Below, piece after piece: positions 25,159 to 34,000 of a DNA stretch of 44,063 nucleotides. The first letter of the stretch is position 1. Each line of letters begins with the position of its first letter. Under the pieces are notes generated by a model that was not told the DNA's origin, made no database searches, and was given only the letters and a program-made list of their open reading frames with translations. The DNA is taken from the NCBI GenBank assembly GCA_018814885.1, contig JAHIYU010000199.1, forward strand, positions 1-44,063. Direction: 5' to 3'. Source of the DNA: a bacterium. Its GTDB lineage: Bacteria > Krumholzibacteriota > Krumholzibacteriia > LZORAL124-64-63. Both the position numbers and the translations under genes were made by a program.

Positions 25159-25944
25159 ATGTTGAGAGCCATGACCAGCGCGGCGTCGGGCATGAAGGCG
25201 CAACAGACCAACATCGACGCCATCGCCAACAACCTGGCCAACGTCAACACCGTGGGCTACAAGCGCAGCCATGCCGAATTCCAGGACCTGCTCTACGAAT
25301 CCGTGGTGCCGGCGGGACGCGGCTCGGGTGAATCGGAACCGACGCGCGTGGAAGTGGGCCACGGCGTGAAGCTCGTGGCGACCAACAAGATCTTCACCCA
25401 GGGATTGATCTCCCAGACCCAGAACCCGCTCGACCTGATGATCGAGGGCGACGGCTTCTTCCAGGTGCGGCTGCCCGACGGCTCCATCGGCTACTCGCGC
25501 GACGGCTCCTTCAAGCTGGACGCGGACCGCAACGTCGTGACCTCGACCGGCTACCGGCTGGAACCGGCCGTCCAGGTGCCGCTGGACGCCACGGACATCT
25601 ACGTGGCGCGCGACGGCACCGTGTCGGTGCTGCTGGCCGGTGACACCTCGACGGTGCAGGACCTGGCGCAAATCGAACTGGCCAAGTTCGCCAACGCCGC
25701 GGGCTTGTCCAGCCGAGGCGGCAACATCTACCAGGAGTCGCCCAACAGCGGCAAGGCACTGGTAAGCCGCGCCGGCAGCGATGGTCTGGGCGAGATCGCC
25801 TCCGGATTCCTGGAGATGAGCAACGTGGAAACGGTCGAGGAACTGGTCAAGATGATCACCGCACAGAGGGCTTACGAGCTGAACGCGCGCACCATCTCGA
25901 TGGCCGACGAGATGATGCAGACGGTCAACCAGATGAAGAGGTAG
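25159..25944 (+). CDS. flgG: Flagellar distal rod protein FlgG
   Basis: 261 residues, the canonical FlgG length. AAGGAAGGG precedes the ATG. Motifs: NNLANVNTVGYKRSHAEFQDLLY at the N-terminus (in pieces), GDGFFQVRLPDG, YSRDGSFKLD, GNIYQESPNSG, GFLEMSNVETVEELVKMI and TAQRAYELNARTI at the C-terminus. Builds the distal rod that crosses the periplasm. Confidence 0.96.
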   Translation: MLRAMTSAASGMKAQQTNIDAIANNLANVNTVGYKRSHAEFQDLLYESVVPAGRGSGESEPTRVEVGHGVKLVATNKIFTQGLISQTQNPLDLMIEGDGFFQVRLPDGSIGYSRDGSFKLDADRNVVTSTGYRLEPAVQVPLDATDIYVARDGTVSVLLAGDTSTVQDLAQIELAKFANAAGLSSRGGNIYQESPNSGKALVSRAGSDGLGEIASGFLEMSNVETVEELVKMITAQRAYELNARTISMADEMMQTVNQMKR

Positions 25945-25947
25945 GCA

Positions 25948-26886
25948 GTGTTGCGCCTGTTCATATTTCTCTTTTCAGCGAGCCTGCTGACAGCCCAGAC
26001 CGCGCAGGCGTGGGTGCTGGAACTGGCGCCGCACGTGACGCTGGACCGGCCCGTCGTCCGCCTGGCGGACGTGCTGGCCGCGGAGGCGCCGACGACCGCC
26101 GGCGCCCTGGTGCTGCGCACCGGCGGCAAACCGGGCGAGGTCGTCGAGATCAGCCGCGCCGCGATACTGCGCAGGTTGGTGTCGGAACGCCTGGCCGGGG
26201 ACGTCGTCTGCCGGGGACCGGAGAGCTGCAGGATCACCTTCGCCGGCCGGCAGATCGCAGTCGCAGAACTGGAGAAGTGCCTGCTGGCCGAGCTCGGCAA
26301 CTGGCTCCCGAGCGATCCCGACCGCGCCCCGGCCGGCTGGGTCGAGGTGAACAGCGAGTTGCCGGGTGCCACGATGGACGGCGATTGGCGGCTGGAGCTC
26401 GTCGAGCCGGCCCGCCTGGACCCCGGCCGCAACCTGGTCCGTTGCCGCATCGTCGGCGGCGGCCGGGTGATCCGTTTCACGGCCACCGTGACCTGTCATA
26501 TCTACGGCGAGGTGGCGCGGGTGCTGACCAACGTGAACGAGGACGATCCCCTCGCCGAGGGGCTGTTCGTCTGGGAGTGGCGGGATCTCACGCAGGTGGC
26601 GCCAGGCCGGGTCGTGGGACGCGGCGCCGTCGCCGGCATGTCGGCTCGCGGTCACCTCGCCGCCGGCGAGCCCCTGCGCCTGGCGGACATCCACTCCGAG
26701 CCGCTGGTCCGGCAGGGGGAGACCGTGGAACTGTGCCTGGACCGCGGCGGTGTCGCCGTGACCTTGCGCGGGACGGCGCGCGAGGACGGCGTCCAGGGAG
26801 CAATGGTCTACGTACGCAACGAATTGGACGGCCGGCTGATACGCGCCCGGGTCACCGGGCAGGGCCGGGTGTCCTGGAGCAGGTGA
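25948..26886 (+). CDS. flgA: P-ring assembly chaperone FlgA
   Basis: 312 residues with a signal peptide (cleavage after AQAW region, near residue 22). The start is GTG at 25948, 3 nt after flgG; a TTG immediately follows. The C-terminal SAF-like part is characteristic: VVGRGAVAGMSARGHLAAGEPLRLADI (in pieces), VRQGETVELCLDRGGVAVTLRG and AREDGVQGAMVYVRNELDGRLI. The family's usual VN..S.R...G...V pattern is present in slightly altered form. It assists FlgI polymerisation in the periplasm. Position between flgG and flgH fits the common gene order. Confidence 0.88.
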   Translation: MLRLFIFLFSASLLTAQTAQAWVLELAPHVTLDRPVVRLADVLAAEAPTTAGALVLRTGGKPGEVVEISRAAILRRLVSERLAGDVVCRGPESCRITFAGRQIAVAELEKCLLAELGNWLPSDPDRAPAGWVEVNSELPGATMDGDWRLELVEPARLDPGRNLVRCRIVGGGRVIRFTATVTCHIYGEVARVLTNVNEDDPLAEGLFVWEWRDLTQVAPGRVVGRGAVAGMSARGHLAAGEPLRLADIHSEPLVRQGETVELCLDRGGVAVTLRGTAREDGVQGAMVYVRNELDGRLIRARVTGQGRVSWSR

Positions 26887-26891
26887 GTGTC

Positions 26892-27476
26892 ATGCGCATG
26901 AGCAAGTACGGGTGGTTGATCGCGCTGGCCGCGCTGGCGCTGGCCGCGCTTTGCGCAGCCGGTGAGCCCTTGATCGACCTGGAGAGCGGCGGTTCCCTGG
27001 TCTCGAACTACAAGGCCCATCGCGTCGGCGACATCATCACGATCCTGATCGTCGAGGAGTCCACGGCCAACGCCACGGCCAAGACCGACGCCAACAACAA
27101 GTCCGAGGTGAAAGGCGGTCCGGGGCTCGGCTTCCTGGACGTCCTCACCAACTGGGGCATCAACTCGGAGAACAAGTACACAGGGGACGGCCGCACCCAG
27201 CGCACCGGCAACCTGAACGCCGAGATCACCGCGCGGGTCGTCGAGGTCATGCACAACGGCGATTACCGCCTGGCCGGCACGCGCATGGTCGACATCAACG
27301 GCGAGCGCCAGCTGATCGAGATCAGCGGCATCTGCCGTGGCCGCGACATCCGCCCCGACAACACCATCTATTCGACCTACATCGCCGACGCCCGCATCGC
27401 CTACAACGGCACGGGCGTGGTGAACGCCGCCAGCGAACCTGGCGTGATCACGAAGCTGGTCAACTGGCTGTTCTAG
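26892..27476 (+). CDS. flgH: Flagellar L-ring protein FlgH
   Basis: 194 residues from the ATG at 26892, shorter than the roughly 230 of enterobacterial FlgH. Core motifs are present: HRVGDIITILIVEESTANATA, GDGRTQRTGNLNAEITARV, EVMHNGDYRLAGTRMV, GERQLIEISG and ADARIAYNGTGVV. The N-terminal export signal (about residues 6-22, LIALAALALAALCAAGEP) contains a cysteine, but the residue before it is Leu, not the Gly/Ala/Ser of a normal lipobox, so lipidation is doubtful. It forms the outer-membrane bushing. Confidence 0.93.
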   Translation: MRMSKYGWLIALAALALAALCAAGEPLIDLESGGSLVSNYKAHRVGDIITILIVEESTANATAKTDANNKSEVKGGPGLGFLDVLTNWGINSENKYTGDGRTQRTGNLNAEITARVVEVMHNGDYRLAGTRMVDINGERQLIEISGICRGRDIRPDNTIYSTYIADARIAYNGTGVVNAASEPGVITKLVNWLF

Positions 27477-27486
27477 GAGTACGGGC

Positions 27487-28602
27487 ATGAGGCAGCTGGC
27501 AATTCGCACGACGGTAACGATACTCCTGCTGCTCCAGGCGGGCGTCGCCGCGGCCGGACAATCCTCCCGCATCAAGGATCTGGCCACCCTGGCCGGCGCC
27601 GAGCGCGAACCGCTGCTGGGCTACGGCCTGGTGGTGGGGCTGAACGGCACCGGCGACGGCCAGAGCGCGGCCTTCACCACCAACTCCCTCGTCGCCATGC
27701 TGGAGCGGCTGGACGTGACCGTCGATCCCTCTCTGATCAAGCTCAAGAACGTGGCGGCGGTGCTGTTGACGGCCAGCGCGGAGCCGGGCATGTCCCCGGG
27801 CGCGCGCATCGACGTGACGGTCTCGTCCCTGGGCGACGCCTCCAGCCTCGAAGGGGGCATGCTCATCATGAGCCCCCTGAAGGGGGCCGACGGGCGCGCC
27901 TATGCGATCGCCCAGGGTCCCGTATCGATCGGCGGCTTCAACGTCGCGGGCGGCGCCAACAATTCCTTCCGCAAGAACCACGCGACGGTGGGGCTGATAC
28001 CCAACGGCGCCAAGATCGAGGTCCCCCTGCCCGGCGGCTTCTACAGCGACGGCCGGATGGCGTGGCTGCTCCACAACCCCGATTTCGCCACCGCGCAGCG
28101 GGTCTCTGACGCCATCAACCTCGTCTTCGGCGGCAGCACCGCACGCGCGGTCAGCTCCCAGCGCGTGGACGTGAACGTACCCGTCTCGTTCCACGAGCAG
28201 CCGGTAGACTTCATCGCCCGCATGGGAGAACTGGCGGCCGTCAGCGACCAGGCGGCGCGCGTCGTCATCAACGAGCGGACCGGCACGATCATCGTGGGCG
28301 AGGGCGTCGTCCTGAAGGAAGCGGCGGTGGCCCACGGCAATCTGAAGGTCGTGATCAAGACCAGCTACGACGTCTCGCAGCCGAACTCCTTCAACGAGAG
28401 CGGACGCACGGTGGTCACGCCCTCGGTCATCACGGATGTCCAGGAGAAGGAGGCGTCGGTGATCCACGTGCCGAGCACCGGCACCGTGGCGGACGTCGTG
28501 GCCGTGCTGAACGAGGTGGGGGCTAGCCCCCGCGACATCATCGCCATCCTGCAGGCCCTCAAGCAAGCGGGCGCCCTGCAGGCCGAACTGATCATCATGT
28601 AG
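27487..28602 (+). CDS. flgI: Flagellar P-ring protein FlgI
   Basis: 371 residues, the usual length, with a signal peptide cleaved near AAAGQ. The conserved start of the mature protein, SRIKDLATLAGAEREPLLGYG, continues into GLVVGLNGTGDGQ; later motifs are TVSSLGDASSLEGG, SPLKGADG, NPDFATAQRVSDAIN and the C-terminal ILQALKQAGALQAELIIM. GGAG at the flgH stop serves as ribosome site. Forms the periplasmic ring around the rod. Confidence 0.97.
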   Translation: MRQLAIRTTVTILLLLQAGVAAAGQSSRIKDLATLAGAEREPLLGYGLVVGLNGTGDGQSAAFTTNSLVAMLERLDVTVDPSLIKLKNVAAVLLTASAEPGMSPGARIDVTVSSLGDASSLEGGMLIMSPLKGADGRAYAIAQGPVSIGGFNVAGGANNSFRKNHATVGLIPNGAKIEVPLPGGFYSDGRMAWLLHNPDFATAQRVSDAINLVFGGSTARAVSSQRVDVNVPVSFHEQPVDFIARMGELAAVSDQAARVVINERTGTIIVGEGVVLKEAAVAHGNLKVVIKTSYDVSQPNSFNESGRTVVTPSVITDVQEKEASVIHVPSTGTVADVVAVLNEVGASPRDIIAILQALKQAGALQAELIIM

Positions 28603-28610
28603 GAGGCGCC

Positions 28611-29543
28611 GTGGAGCTGTCAGGTCAGATCCGCAACGAGCCGGCGCACCCCGCGGGCGCGCCGCGACAGCCGTCGGAAGGGGAGCTCAAGCTGCGGGCC
28701 GCGGCCGAGCAGTTCGAGTCCCTGTTCGTCCAGACGCTCATGAAGGCCATGCGACAGACGGTTCCGCAGTCCGAACTGACCAAGAGCGGCGAGATCGATA
28801 CCTACCGCCAGATGCTCGACGAGGCCATGGCCGAGCGGATCGGCAGCGGCGGCGGCTTGGGCATCGCGGAGAAGATCACACGGCAGTACCTGCCCCATGT
28901 GAACGGGGAGGGGCCCCCGGACACCAGAGGCTCGCCGGGCATGGCGCCGCTGCCCGCCTCGCGGGGCGGCGCAGCGACGCCCGCGGAGATGAGGACCCTG
29001 ACGCCGGGCGCCGCGCGCCGGCCGGCGACCGCGCTGAACAGGGCTCTCGCGGCCTACGCGGAAGCCGGTGGCGCGCGTCCGAGCTTCGGATCCAGGGCGG
29101 CCTACCTGGGCGGGGCCGCCGCGGATACGGTCCAGCGCTGGGGCGACCGGATCGAAACGTCGGCCCGGGCGAACGATCTGGCGCCCGAATTGCTGCTGGC
29201 GGTCATCGTCCAGGAGTCGGCCGGTCGCGCGGATGCGGTTTCCCCGCGGGGCGCCACCGGTCTGATGCAGCTGATGCCCGGGACCGCGCACGAGGTCGGC
29301 GTGGCCGATCCCCTGGATCCCGGCCAGAACATCGAGGGCGGCGCGCGTTACCTGGCGAAGCTGCGGGAGCGCTTCGCCGGCGACCTCGAACTCGTGCTGG
29401 CGGCTTACAACGCCGGTCCCGGCATCGTGACCCGAACCGGCAACGCCGTCCCGCCCTTCCCGGAGACGAGGGAATACGTCCGGAAGGTGAGCGCCCTGTA
29501 CGGTGACCTGGACGGTTCGTCGACGCTCGGGTTCAGTCCCTGA
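28611..29543 (+). CDS. flgJ: FlgJ: rod-cap domain fused to an SLT-type lytic transglycosylase
   Basis: 310 residues from GTG at 28611, 4 nt after AGGAGG. The N-terminal rod-binding domain covers about residues 25-100 (AAEQFESLFVQTLMKAMRQT, KSGEIDTYRQMLDEAMAERI in pieces). A low-complexity linker follows to about 165. The C-terminal domain, about 175-300, is a goose-type/SLT transglycosylase: catalytic Glu202 in VIVQESAGR, then GATGLMQLMPGTA, NIEGGARYLAKL and AAYNAGPG. Enterobacterial FlgJ instead carries a GH73 glucosaminidase-type domain, so this is a domain swap with the same role: clearing peptidoglycan for the rod. The gene ends 28 nt before flgN. Confidence 0.93.
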   Translation: MELSGQIRNEPAHPAGAPRQPSEGELKLRAAAEQFESLFVQTLMKAMRQTVPQSELTKSGEIDTYRQMLDEAMAERIGSGGGLGIAEKITRQYLPHVNGEGPPDTRGSPGMAPLPASRGGAATPAEMRTLTPGAARRPATALNRALAAYAEAGGARPSFGSRAAYLGGAAADTVQRWGDRIETSARANDLAPELLLAVIVQESAGRADAVSPRGATGLMQLMPGTAHEVGVADPLDPGQNIEGGARYLAKLRERFAGDLELVLAAYNAGPGIVTRTGNAVPPFPETREYVRKVSALYGDLDGSSTLGFSP

Positions 29544-29571
29544 TCGACCGAGAGGTCTGCAAGGAGTCCGC

Positions 29572-30102
29572 ATGATGAGCAACCGAAAGCCGCCGGGACT
29601 CGAGCCCGCTGAGGCGAGCTCCCTCCAGGCCCTGCTCGCCGAGGAGGAGGGGGCCTACCGCCGTCTGCTCAGGCTGGCGGTGCGCCAGAACCGCTATCTG
29701 CGCCAGCAGGACCTCGTTCGGCTCGAAGCGAACGCCGCGGAATGGCGCCGGTTCCTGCCGCGCGCAGAGACGGCGCGCGCGTCGCGCGAGAGCTACCTGG
29801 TCGGGCTCGGCGAGCGGCACGATATCGGCCGGAGCTGGCTGAGCATGAGTCGGCTGGCCCGGAACACCCGGGGCGATCACGGCCGCGATCTGCGCGACGG
29901 TCTGCGCGTCTGGGAGGAGACGACCGGCGAATTGATGCGCCAGAACTCGCTGAACGGCATGCTCGCGCGATTCTGCCTCGGTCTGGTGGACGAGGAGACG
30001 GCGATCCTGTGCCGCGGCATGACCGGCCGGGACGGTTGCTACGACGCGCGCGGAGGCGAACGGAAGGGCGCCTGCGCGGGTGTCATCATACGCAAGGCCT
30101 GA
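29572..30102 (+). CDS. flgN: FlgN-like export chaperone
   Basis: 176 residues; ATG at 29572 with AAGGAG at 5-nt spacing, and a second ATG follows directly. It is predicted almost entirely helical, with heptad-like patterns (LQALLAEEEGAYRRLLRLAV, then LRQQDLVRLEANAAEWRRFL) typical of FlgN: two long helices that hold hook-filament junction proteins. Sequence similarity to known FlgN is weak; the call rests on helix pattern and on position between flgJ and flgK, whose product FlgN chaperones. It ends 11 nt before flgK. Confidence 0.65.
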   Translation: MMSNRKPPGLEPAEASSLQALLAEEEGAYRRLLRLAVRQNRYLRQQDLVRLEANAAEWRRFLPRAETARASRESYLVGLGERHDIGRSWLSMSRLARNTRGDHGRDLRDGLRVWEETTGELMRQNSLNGMLARFCLGLVDEETAILCRGMTGRDGCYDARGGERKGACAGVIIRKA

Positions 30103-30113
30103 TTGGAGATGTG

Positions 30114-31487
30114 ATGGGTCTATCCAGCATTATGCACATCGGCCTGACCGGCATGTTCGCCGCGGGTGCGTCCATGCAGACGGCCAGCCACAACATCGCG
30201 AACGCCAGCACGCCTGGCTTCTCGCGCCAGCGTGCCATCACGGGCAGCGGGCGCGGCGTGAACATGGGATTCGGCGTGCTGGGCAGCGGCACGCAGGTGT
30301 TGGACATCCGCCGCCAGACTGACCAGTTCCTCGTCGGCAGGCTGAACGACCAGACGTCGCTGCTCACCCAGTACGAGACCGCGGACATGACCCTGGGCAG
30401 CGTGGAGGCGATCTTCGGTTCGGTGGGAAACAACCACCTCGGCGACGCCATCTCCGAGTTCTTCAACGCCTGGAGCAGCCTGGCCACGCCCCCGCACACG
30501 GACGCCCTCCGGCTGGACGTACTGGGCAGCGCGGAGCGCCTGGCCCTCGATCTGCAGGCCATGTCCGACGCGCTGGAGGACCTGGCGAACGATCTGGACG
30601 AGCAGATATCGGCGCGCGTGGGCGACCTGAACATGATGCTGTCGGCCGTGGCGGACCTGAACCGGCAGATCCTGCTCGGCGAGTCCGCGCAGACCTCGGC
30701 GAACGATCTGCGCGATCAGCGGGACATCGTCCTCGCCCAGATCGCGAGCCTGGCCCGCACTGACGTCATCGAGCGCGAGGACGGCACCGTGGACGTGATC
30801 ATCTCCGGCCGGACGCTGCTCACGCGCGACCACGTCCAGCACCTCGATGTGACGCGCCAGGAAAGCACGGACGGCAGGCCGGGCGGCGCCCGGGTCACCG
30901 TGCACGGCGGTCGTTACGATCTGGAGCTGCCCCCGGGCGAACTGCTCGGGCTGCAGCGCGCTCGCGAGGAGCAGGTGGTGCACAACCGGGAGCAGCTGGA
31001 CGAGCTGGCCCGCACCCTGATCGATCGGGTCAACGAGCTCCATGTCCAGGGGCGCAGCGACGGCGGACGGGGCATGGTCTTCTTCACCGGCGGATCCGCC
31101 GCCGACATCGCCATCAACACGGCCTTGACCGAGAACCCGGCGTACATCGCCACCTCGCGCTCGAATCTGCCCGGCGACTCGGACATCGCCGCGGAGATCG
31201 CCGCGCTGGGCCAATCCGGCACCGACGTCGCCGCTGGCCGGAGCATGACGGAGCTGTTCACCGCCCTGGTGGTCGGGATCGCCTCGGATAGCGCCGCCAG
31301 CCGCTACCGGGTCGACGGTCAGCAGCAGATGGTCAACACGCTGGCTTCGCGGCTGGAGAGCATACGCGGCGTCAGTCTGGACGAGGAAGCAGCGAACATC
31401 GCGCTTTACCAGAACGCCTACCAGGCGAACGCCAGGGTGATCGCCGCCGTCCAGGACATGTTCGAATCCGTCCTGACCATGGTCTGA
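30114..31487 (+). CDS. flgK: Flagellar hook-associated protein 1 FlgK
   Basis: 457 residues, shorter than the 547 of Salmonella because the outer domain is reduced. The ATG at 30114 has GGAG at 5-nt spacing. N-terminal motif GLTGMFAAGASMQTASHNIANASTPGFSRQR (in pieces; the rod/hook family's NIAN.ST.GF), central LNRQILLGE and DLRDQRDIVLAQIA, and C-terminal GVSLDEEAANIALYQNAYQANARVIAAVQ (in pieces) are all diagnostic. Forms the hook-filament junction. Confidence 0.96.
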   Translation: MGLSSIMHIGLTGMFAAGASMQTASHNIANASTPGFSRQRAITGSGRGVNMGFGVLGSGTQVLDIRRQTDQFLVGRLNDQTSLLTQYETADMTLGSVEAIFGSVGNNHLGDAISEFFNAWSSLATPPHTDALRLDVLGSAERLALDLQAMSDALEDLANDLDEQISARVGDLNMMLSAVADLNRQILLGESAQTSANDLRDQRDIVLAQIASLARTDVIEREDGTVDVIISGRTLLTRDHVQHLDVTRQESTDGRPGGARVTVHGGRYDLELPPGELLGLQRAREEQVVHNREQLDELARTLIDRVNELHVQGRSDGGRGMVFFTGGSAADIAINTALTENPAYIATSRSNLPGDSDIAAEIAALGQSGTDVAAGRSMTELFTALVVGIASDSAASRYRVDGQQQMVNTLASRLESIRGVSLDEEAANIALYQNAYQANARVIAAVQDMFESVLTMV

Positions 31488-31501
31488 TCCGAGGAGAGCA
31501 G

Positions 31502-33052
31502 ATGCTGACCAGAGTCACCCAGAACCAGATCGCCAGCCTGATCTACCAGCATACGCACTCCAACCTGGGGCGCATGAGCGAGTTGCAGGAGATGGCCTCG
31601 ACGGGCCGGCGCGTGAACAGCTACGCGGACGATCCGCAGGCCGTCGGGCTCATGCAGCGCTACGAGCTCCTGATCGAGGAGAACAACCAGTATCTCTCGA
31701 ACATCGACAGGGCCCGGACGATGGTCCTGCAGACCGACGTGGCCTTGCTCGACCTCGTGGAACTGGTCCGGGACGCGCGCCAGGTGGTGCAGCGCGAGTT
31801 GAACGCCTCGGCCTCGGATCTCACCAACAGGATCGGCGCCGCCGAGATCAACGCGATGATCGAGCACGCCCTGGCGATCATGAACCAGAGTCTCGAGGGC
31901 AACTCCGTCTTCGCGGGTTATCGCACCGATCTGCAGGCCTTCGTGGAGAGCGGCGACGAGATCATCTACCAGGGCGATCTGGGCGTGATGAACGCGCAGA
32001 TCGGACCGAACACGAACATGGCGGTGAACATCCCGGGCAGCGAACTGATGGGCTCGAACGTCTCGAGCCTCTACGGATACGCCGATCTGGCCCCGCGCCT
32101 GACCCTCGCCGACGCGCTCTCCGGCATCGGCTACGGGGCTGGCTGGCAGCCGGGCATCATAAACTGGACGGACAGCGTCGGCGTGCCCCTGGAAGTGGAT
32201 CTGTCCGGGGCGGGCACCGTCTCGGACGTGATCGACATCCTGAACGCGGCCGGTCTGAACGCCGCCATCTCGGCGGACGGCAGCGGCCTCACCGTGACCG
32301 ATCCCGGCGGAGGCCCCCTGACGATATCCGACCCCGCGGGGGGAGACACCGCCCTCTCGCTGGGCCTTGTCGGCACATCGGCCGAAGGTTCGATCGTCGG
32401 CAGCGACATACGCGTCTCGCCGGACTGGACGGTCAACCTGACCGAGATCGAGAGCCTCGTCGGCAGCTTGCCGCTGGGTTCGCTCGAGCTGTCGATAGAC
32501 GGCACGGCCATCTCCATCGATCTGTCCGGGGCGGTGACCCTCAACGATCTCAAGAACGACTTCGAGGCGGCGGTCGCGGCGGCCGGCCTGCCGCCCCTGA
32601 CCATGGAATTGGGGGGGAACACGTTGCAGATTCTCTCCGACAACGCCGATGTCTTCGAGATCCGGCAGCTGCCCGGAGACGACACCGCGCGCGCGCTGGG
32701 CCTCGTCGGTACGGGTGCGCCGCACCGTCTGTTCGACGTCCTGCAGAACCTGGGCGACGCGCTGCAGGCCACGGACGAGACCGGCATGCGTCGGGCGGCA
32801 GCCGAGCTCCTGGCCATCGAGGACCACCTGCTCGAGTTGGAAATGACGATCGGCGCGCGGGAGAACCTGCTGGACTGGATGGAAGGCCTGAATACCGATC
32901 GCGATTACAACCTGAACCGCAATCTGTCGGACGTGCGCGACGCCGATCTCTTCCAGGTGACATCGGACCTGAAGCAGGCCGAGGTCACGTATCAGGCGAG
33001 TTTGCTGGTTTCCAGCGAGATGCTGAAGATGACTCTCTTCGATTACCTCTGA
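31502..33052 (+). CDS. flgL: Flagellar hook-associated protein 3 FlgL, enlarged
   Basis: 516 residues against about 320 in enterobacteria. The flagellin-like N-terminus (LTRVTQNQIASLIYQHTHSN, EMASTGRRVNSYADDPQAVG) and C-terminus (LNRNLSDVRDADLFQVTSDL, YQASLLVSSEMLKMTLFDYL) are normal. Between about residues 215 and 405 there are two tandem copies of a flagellin-IN-like beta module: first around LEVDLSGAGTVSDVIDILN...LGLVGTSAEG, second around IDLSGAVTLNDLKNDFEAA...LGLVGTGAPH. Both end in LGLVGTxA, showing an internal duplication. The inserts would project from the junction surface. Confidence 0.92.
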   Translation: MLTRVTQNQIASLIYQHTHSNLGRMSELQEMASTGRRVNSYADDPQAVGLMQRYELLIEENNQYLSNIDRARTMVLQTDVALLDLVELVRDARQVVQRELNASASDLTNRIGAAEINAMIEHALAIMNQSLEGNSVFAGYRTDLQAFVESGDEIIYQGDLGVMNAQIGPNTNMAVNIPGSELMGSNVSSLYGYADLAPRLTLADALSGIGYGAGWQPGIINWTDSVGVPLEVDLSGAGTVSDVIDILNAAGLNAAISADGSGLTVTDPGGGPLTISDPAGGDTALSLGLVGTSAEGSIVGSDIRVSPDWTVNLTEIESLVGSLPLGSLELSIDGTAISIDLSGAVTLNDLKNDFEAAVAAAGLPPLTMELGGNTLQILSDNADVFEIRQLPGDDTARALGLVGTGAPHRLFDVLQNLGDALQATDETGMRRAAAELLAIEDHLLELEMTIGARENLLDWMEGLNTDRDYNLNRNLSDVRDADLFQVTSDLKQAEVTYQASLLVSSEMLKMTLFDYL

Positions 33053-33082
33053 TGTCGGGACATCGTCCGAAAAGGAGTGGAC

Positions 33083-33655
33083 ATGCAGCAACCTTACGTT
33101 GAAAACCGGGTGCCGGGCGAAAGCGAGGTCTTGACCTTTCCGTCCGGGCTGGTGGGGCTACCGGAGATGCGGCGCTGGATTCTCGTTGACATGGAGCCGC
33201 CATTGCCCATGAAATGGCTGAAATCCCTGGATCGGGAAGGATTCAGGGTGCCGGTCACCGACCCCGGCTTCTTTACCGAGCAATACAGTTTCGAGATCGA
33301 CGATGCCTCCCAGAAGGTGGTGCAGGCAGAGGGGATCGACGACGTCGTGGTGATGATCATCTCCACCGTGCATGCGGGCGGCAGCCGCGTGACGGGCAAC
33401 CTGTCGGCCCCACTGGTGGTCAACGTGACCAATCGGATCGGTGTCCAGTGCGTACTGGAAATCGGTAACTACAGTCTACGCCAGGAGATACACAGCCAGC
33501 GCTTCGGGGATGCGTGCCTGGCCTACGCCGCCGGGCATCCGGAAAACGTGGTTGGAACAGCGGTAGACAAGGTGATGCAGGCCAGCTATGATCAAGCACG
33601 TGCGGCGGATCCGCGCGAGCGGGAGCTGGATGAAGAACTGATCGACGCCCGCTAG
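33083..33655 (+). CDS. fliW: Flagellar assembly factor FliW
   Basis: 190 residues from the ATG at 33083, 5 nt after AAAGGAG. FliW binds flagellin and CsrA; when flagellin is exported, free FliW inhibits CsrA and flagellin translation rises. Motifs: VLTFPSGLVGLPEMRRWILVD, FRVPVTDPGFF, and NLSAPLVVNVTNRIGVQ (the family's NL.AP...N...G.Q). The C-terminal tail of about 45 residues beyond the core is an extension. It lies directly upstream of csrA, the arrangement seen in Bacillus and other FliW-containing bacteria. Confidence 0.93.
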   Translation: MQQPYVENRVPGESEVLTFPSGLVGLPEMRRWILVDMEPPLPMKWLKSLDREGFRVPVTDPGFFTEQYSFEIDDASQKVVQAEGIDDVVVMIISTVHAGGSRVTGNLSAPLVVNVTNRIGVQCVLEIGNYSLRQEIHSQRFGDACLAYAAGHPENVVGTAVDKVMQASYDQARAADPRERELDEELIDAR

Positions 33656-33721
33656 GGCTGGCGATGGTTTCCGTACGCCACGACCGGGCACCGCGGCGGA
33701 CCGTGGAGACATGGAGGTCCC

Positions 33722-33988
33722 GTGCTAATCCTGAGCCGGAAGCGAAACGAAAGGATCATGATCGGGGACGACATCTCGATCATGATCGTCGATATTCGGG
33801 GTGATCAGGTTCAGATCGGCATCGACGCCCCCCGGGCCATACCCGTCCACCGCCACGAGATATACGAGGAGATCAAGAACATCACCATGAGAGCCGCCGA
33901 CTCGGAACAGCCGGACCCCTCGAAATTCGCGCCGAAGGAAGAGAAGGACAAGAAGGACAAGAAAGAAGAGGACAAGGAGAAGGAATAG
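33722..33988 (+). CDS. csrA: Carbon storage/translation regulator CsrA with charged tail
   Basis: 88 residues from GTG at 33722, with GGAGG 4 nt upstream. The core [20 protein letters not shown]...[15 protein letters not shown]...[11 protein letters not shown] is typical, including the RNA-contacting N-terminal strand and the later VHR motif. After about residue 57 there is an unusually long, highly charged C-terminal tail ([17 protein letters not shown]). FliW is known to contact the C-terminal extension of CsrA in Gram-positive systems, so a longer tail may matter. It ends 12 nt from the convergent fliT-like gene. Confidence 0.95.
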   Translation: MLILSRKRNERIMIGDDISIMIVDIRGDQVQIGIDAPRAIPVHRHEIYEEIKNITMRAADSEQPDPSKFAPKEEKDKKDKKEEDKEKE

Positions 33989-34000
33989 GCCCAACCGCCA

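Noticed and set aside
28611..29543. FlgJ with a GH73 glucosaminidase domain as in enterobacteria
   Set aside because: The C-terminal motifs (QESAGR, GLMQ, AYNAG) are those of SLT lytic transglycosylases.
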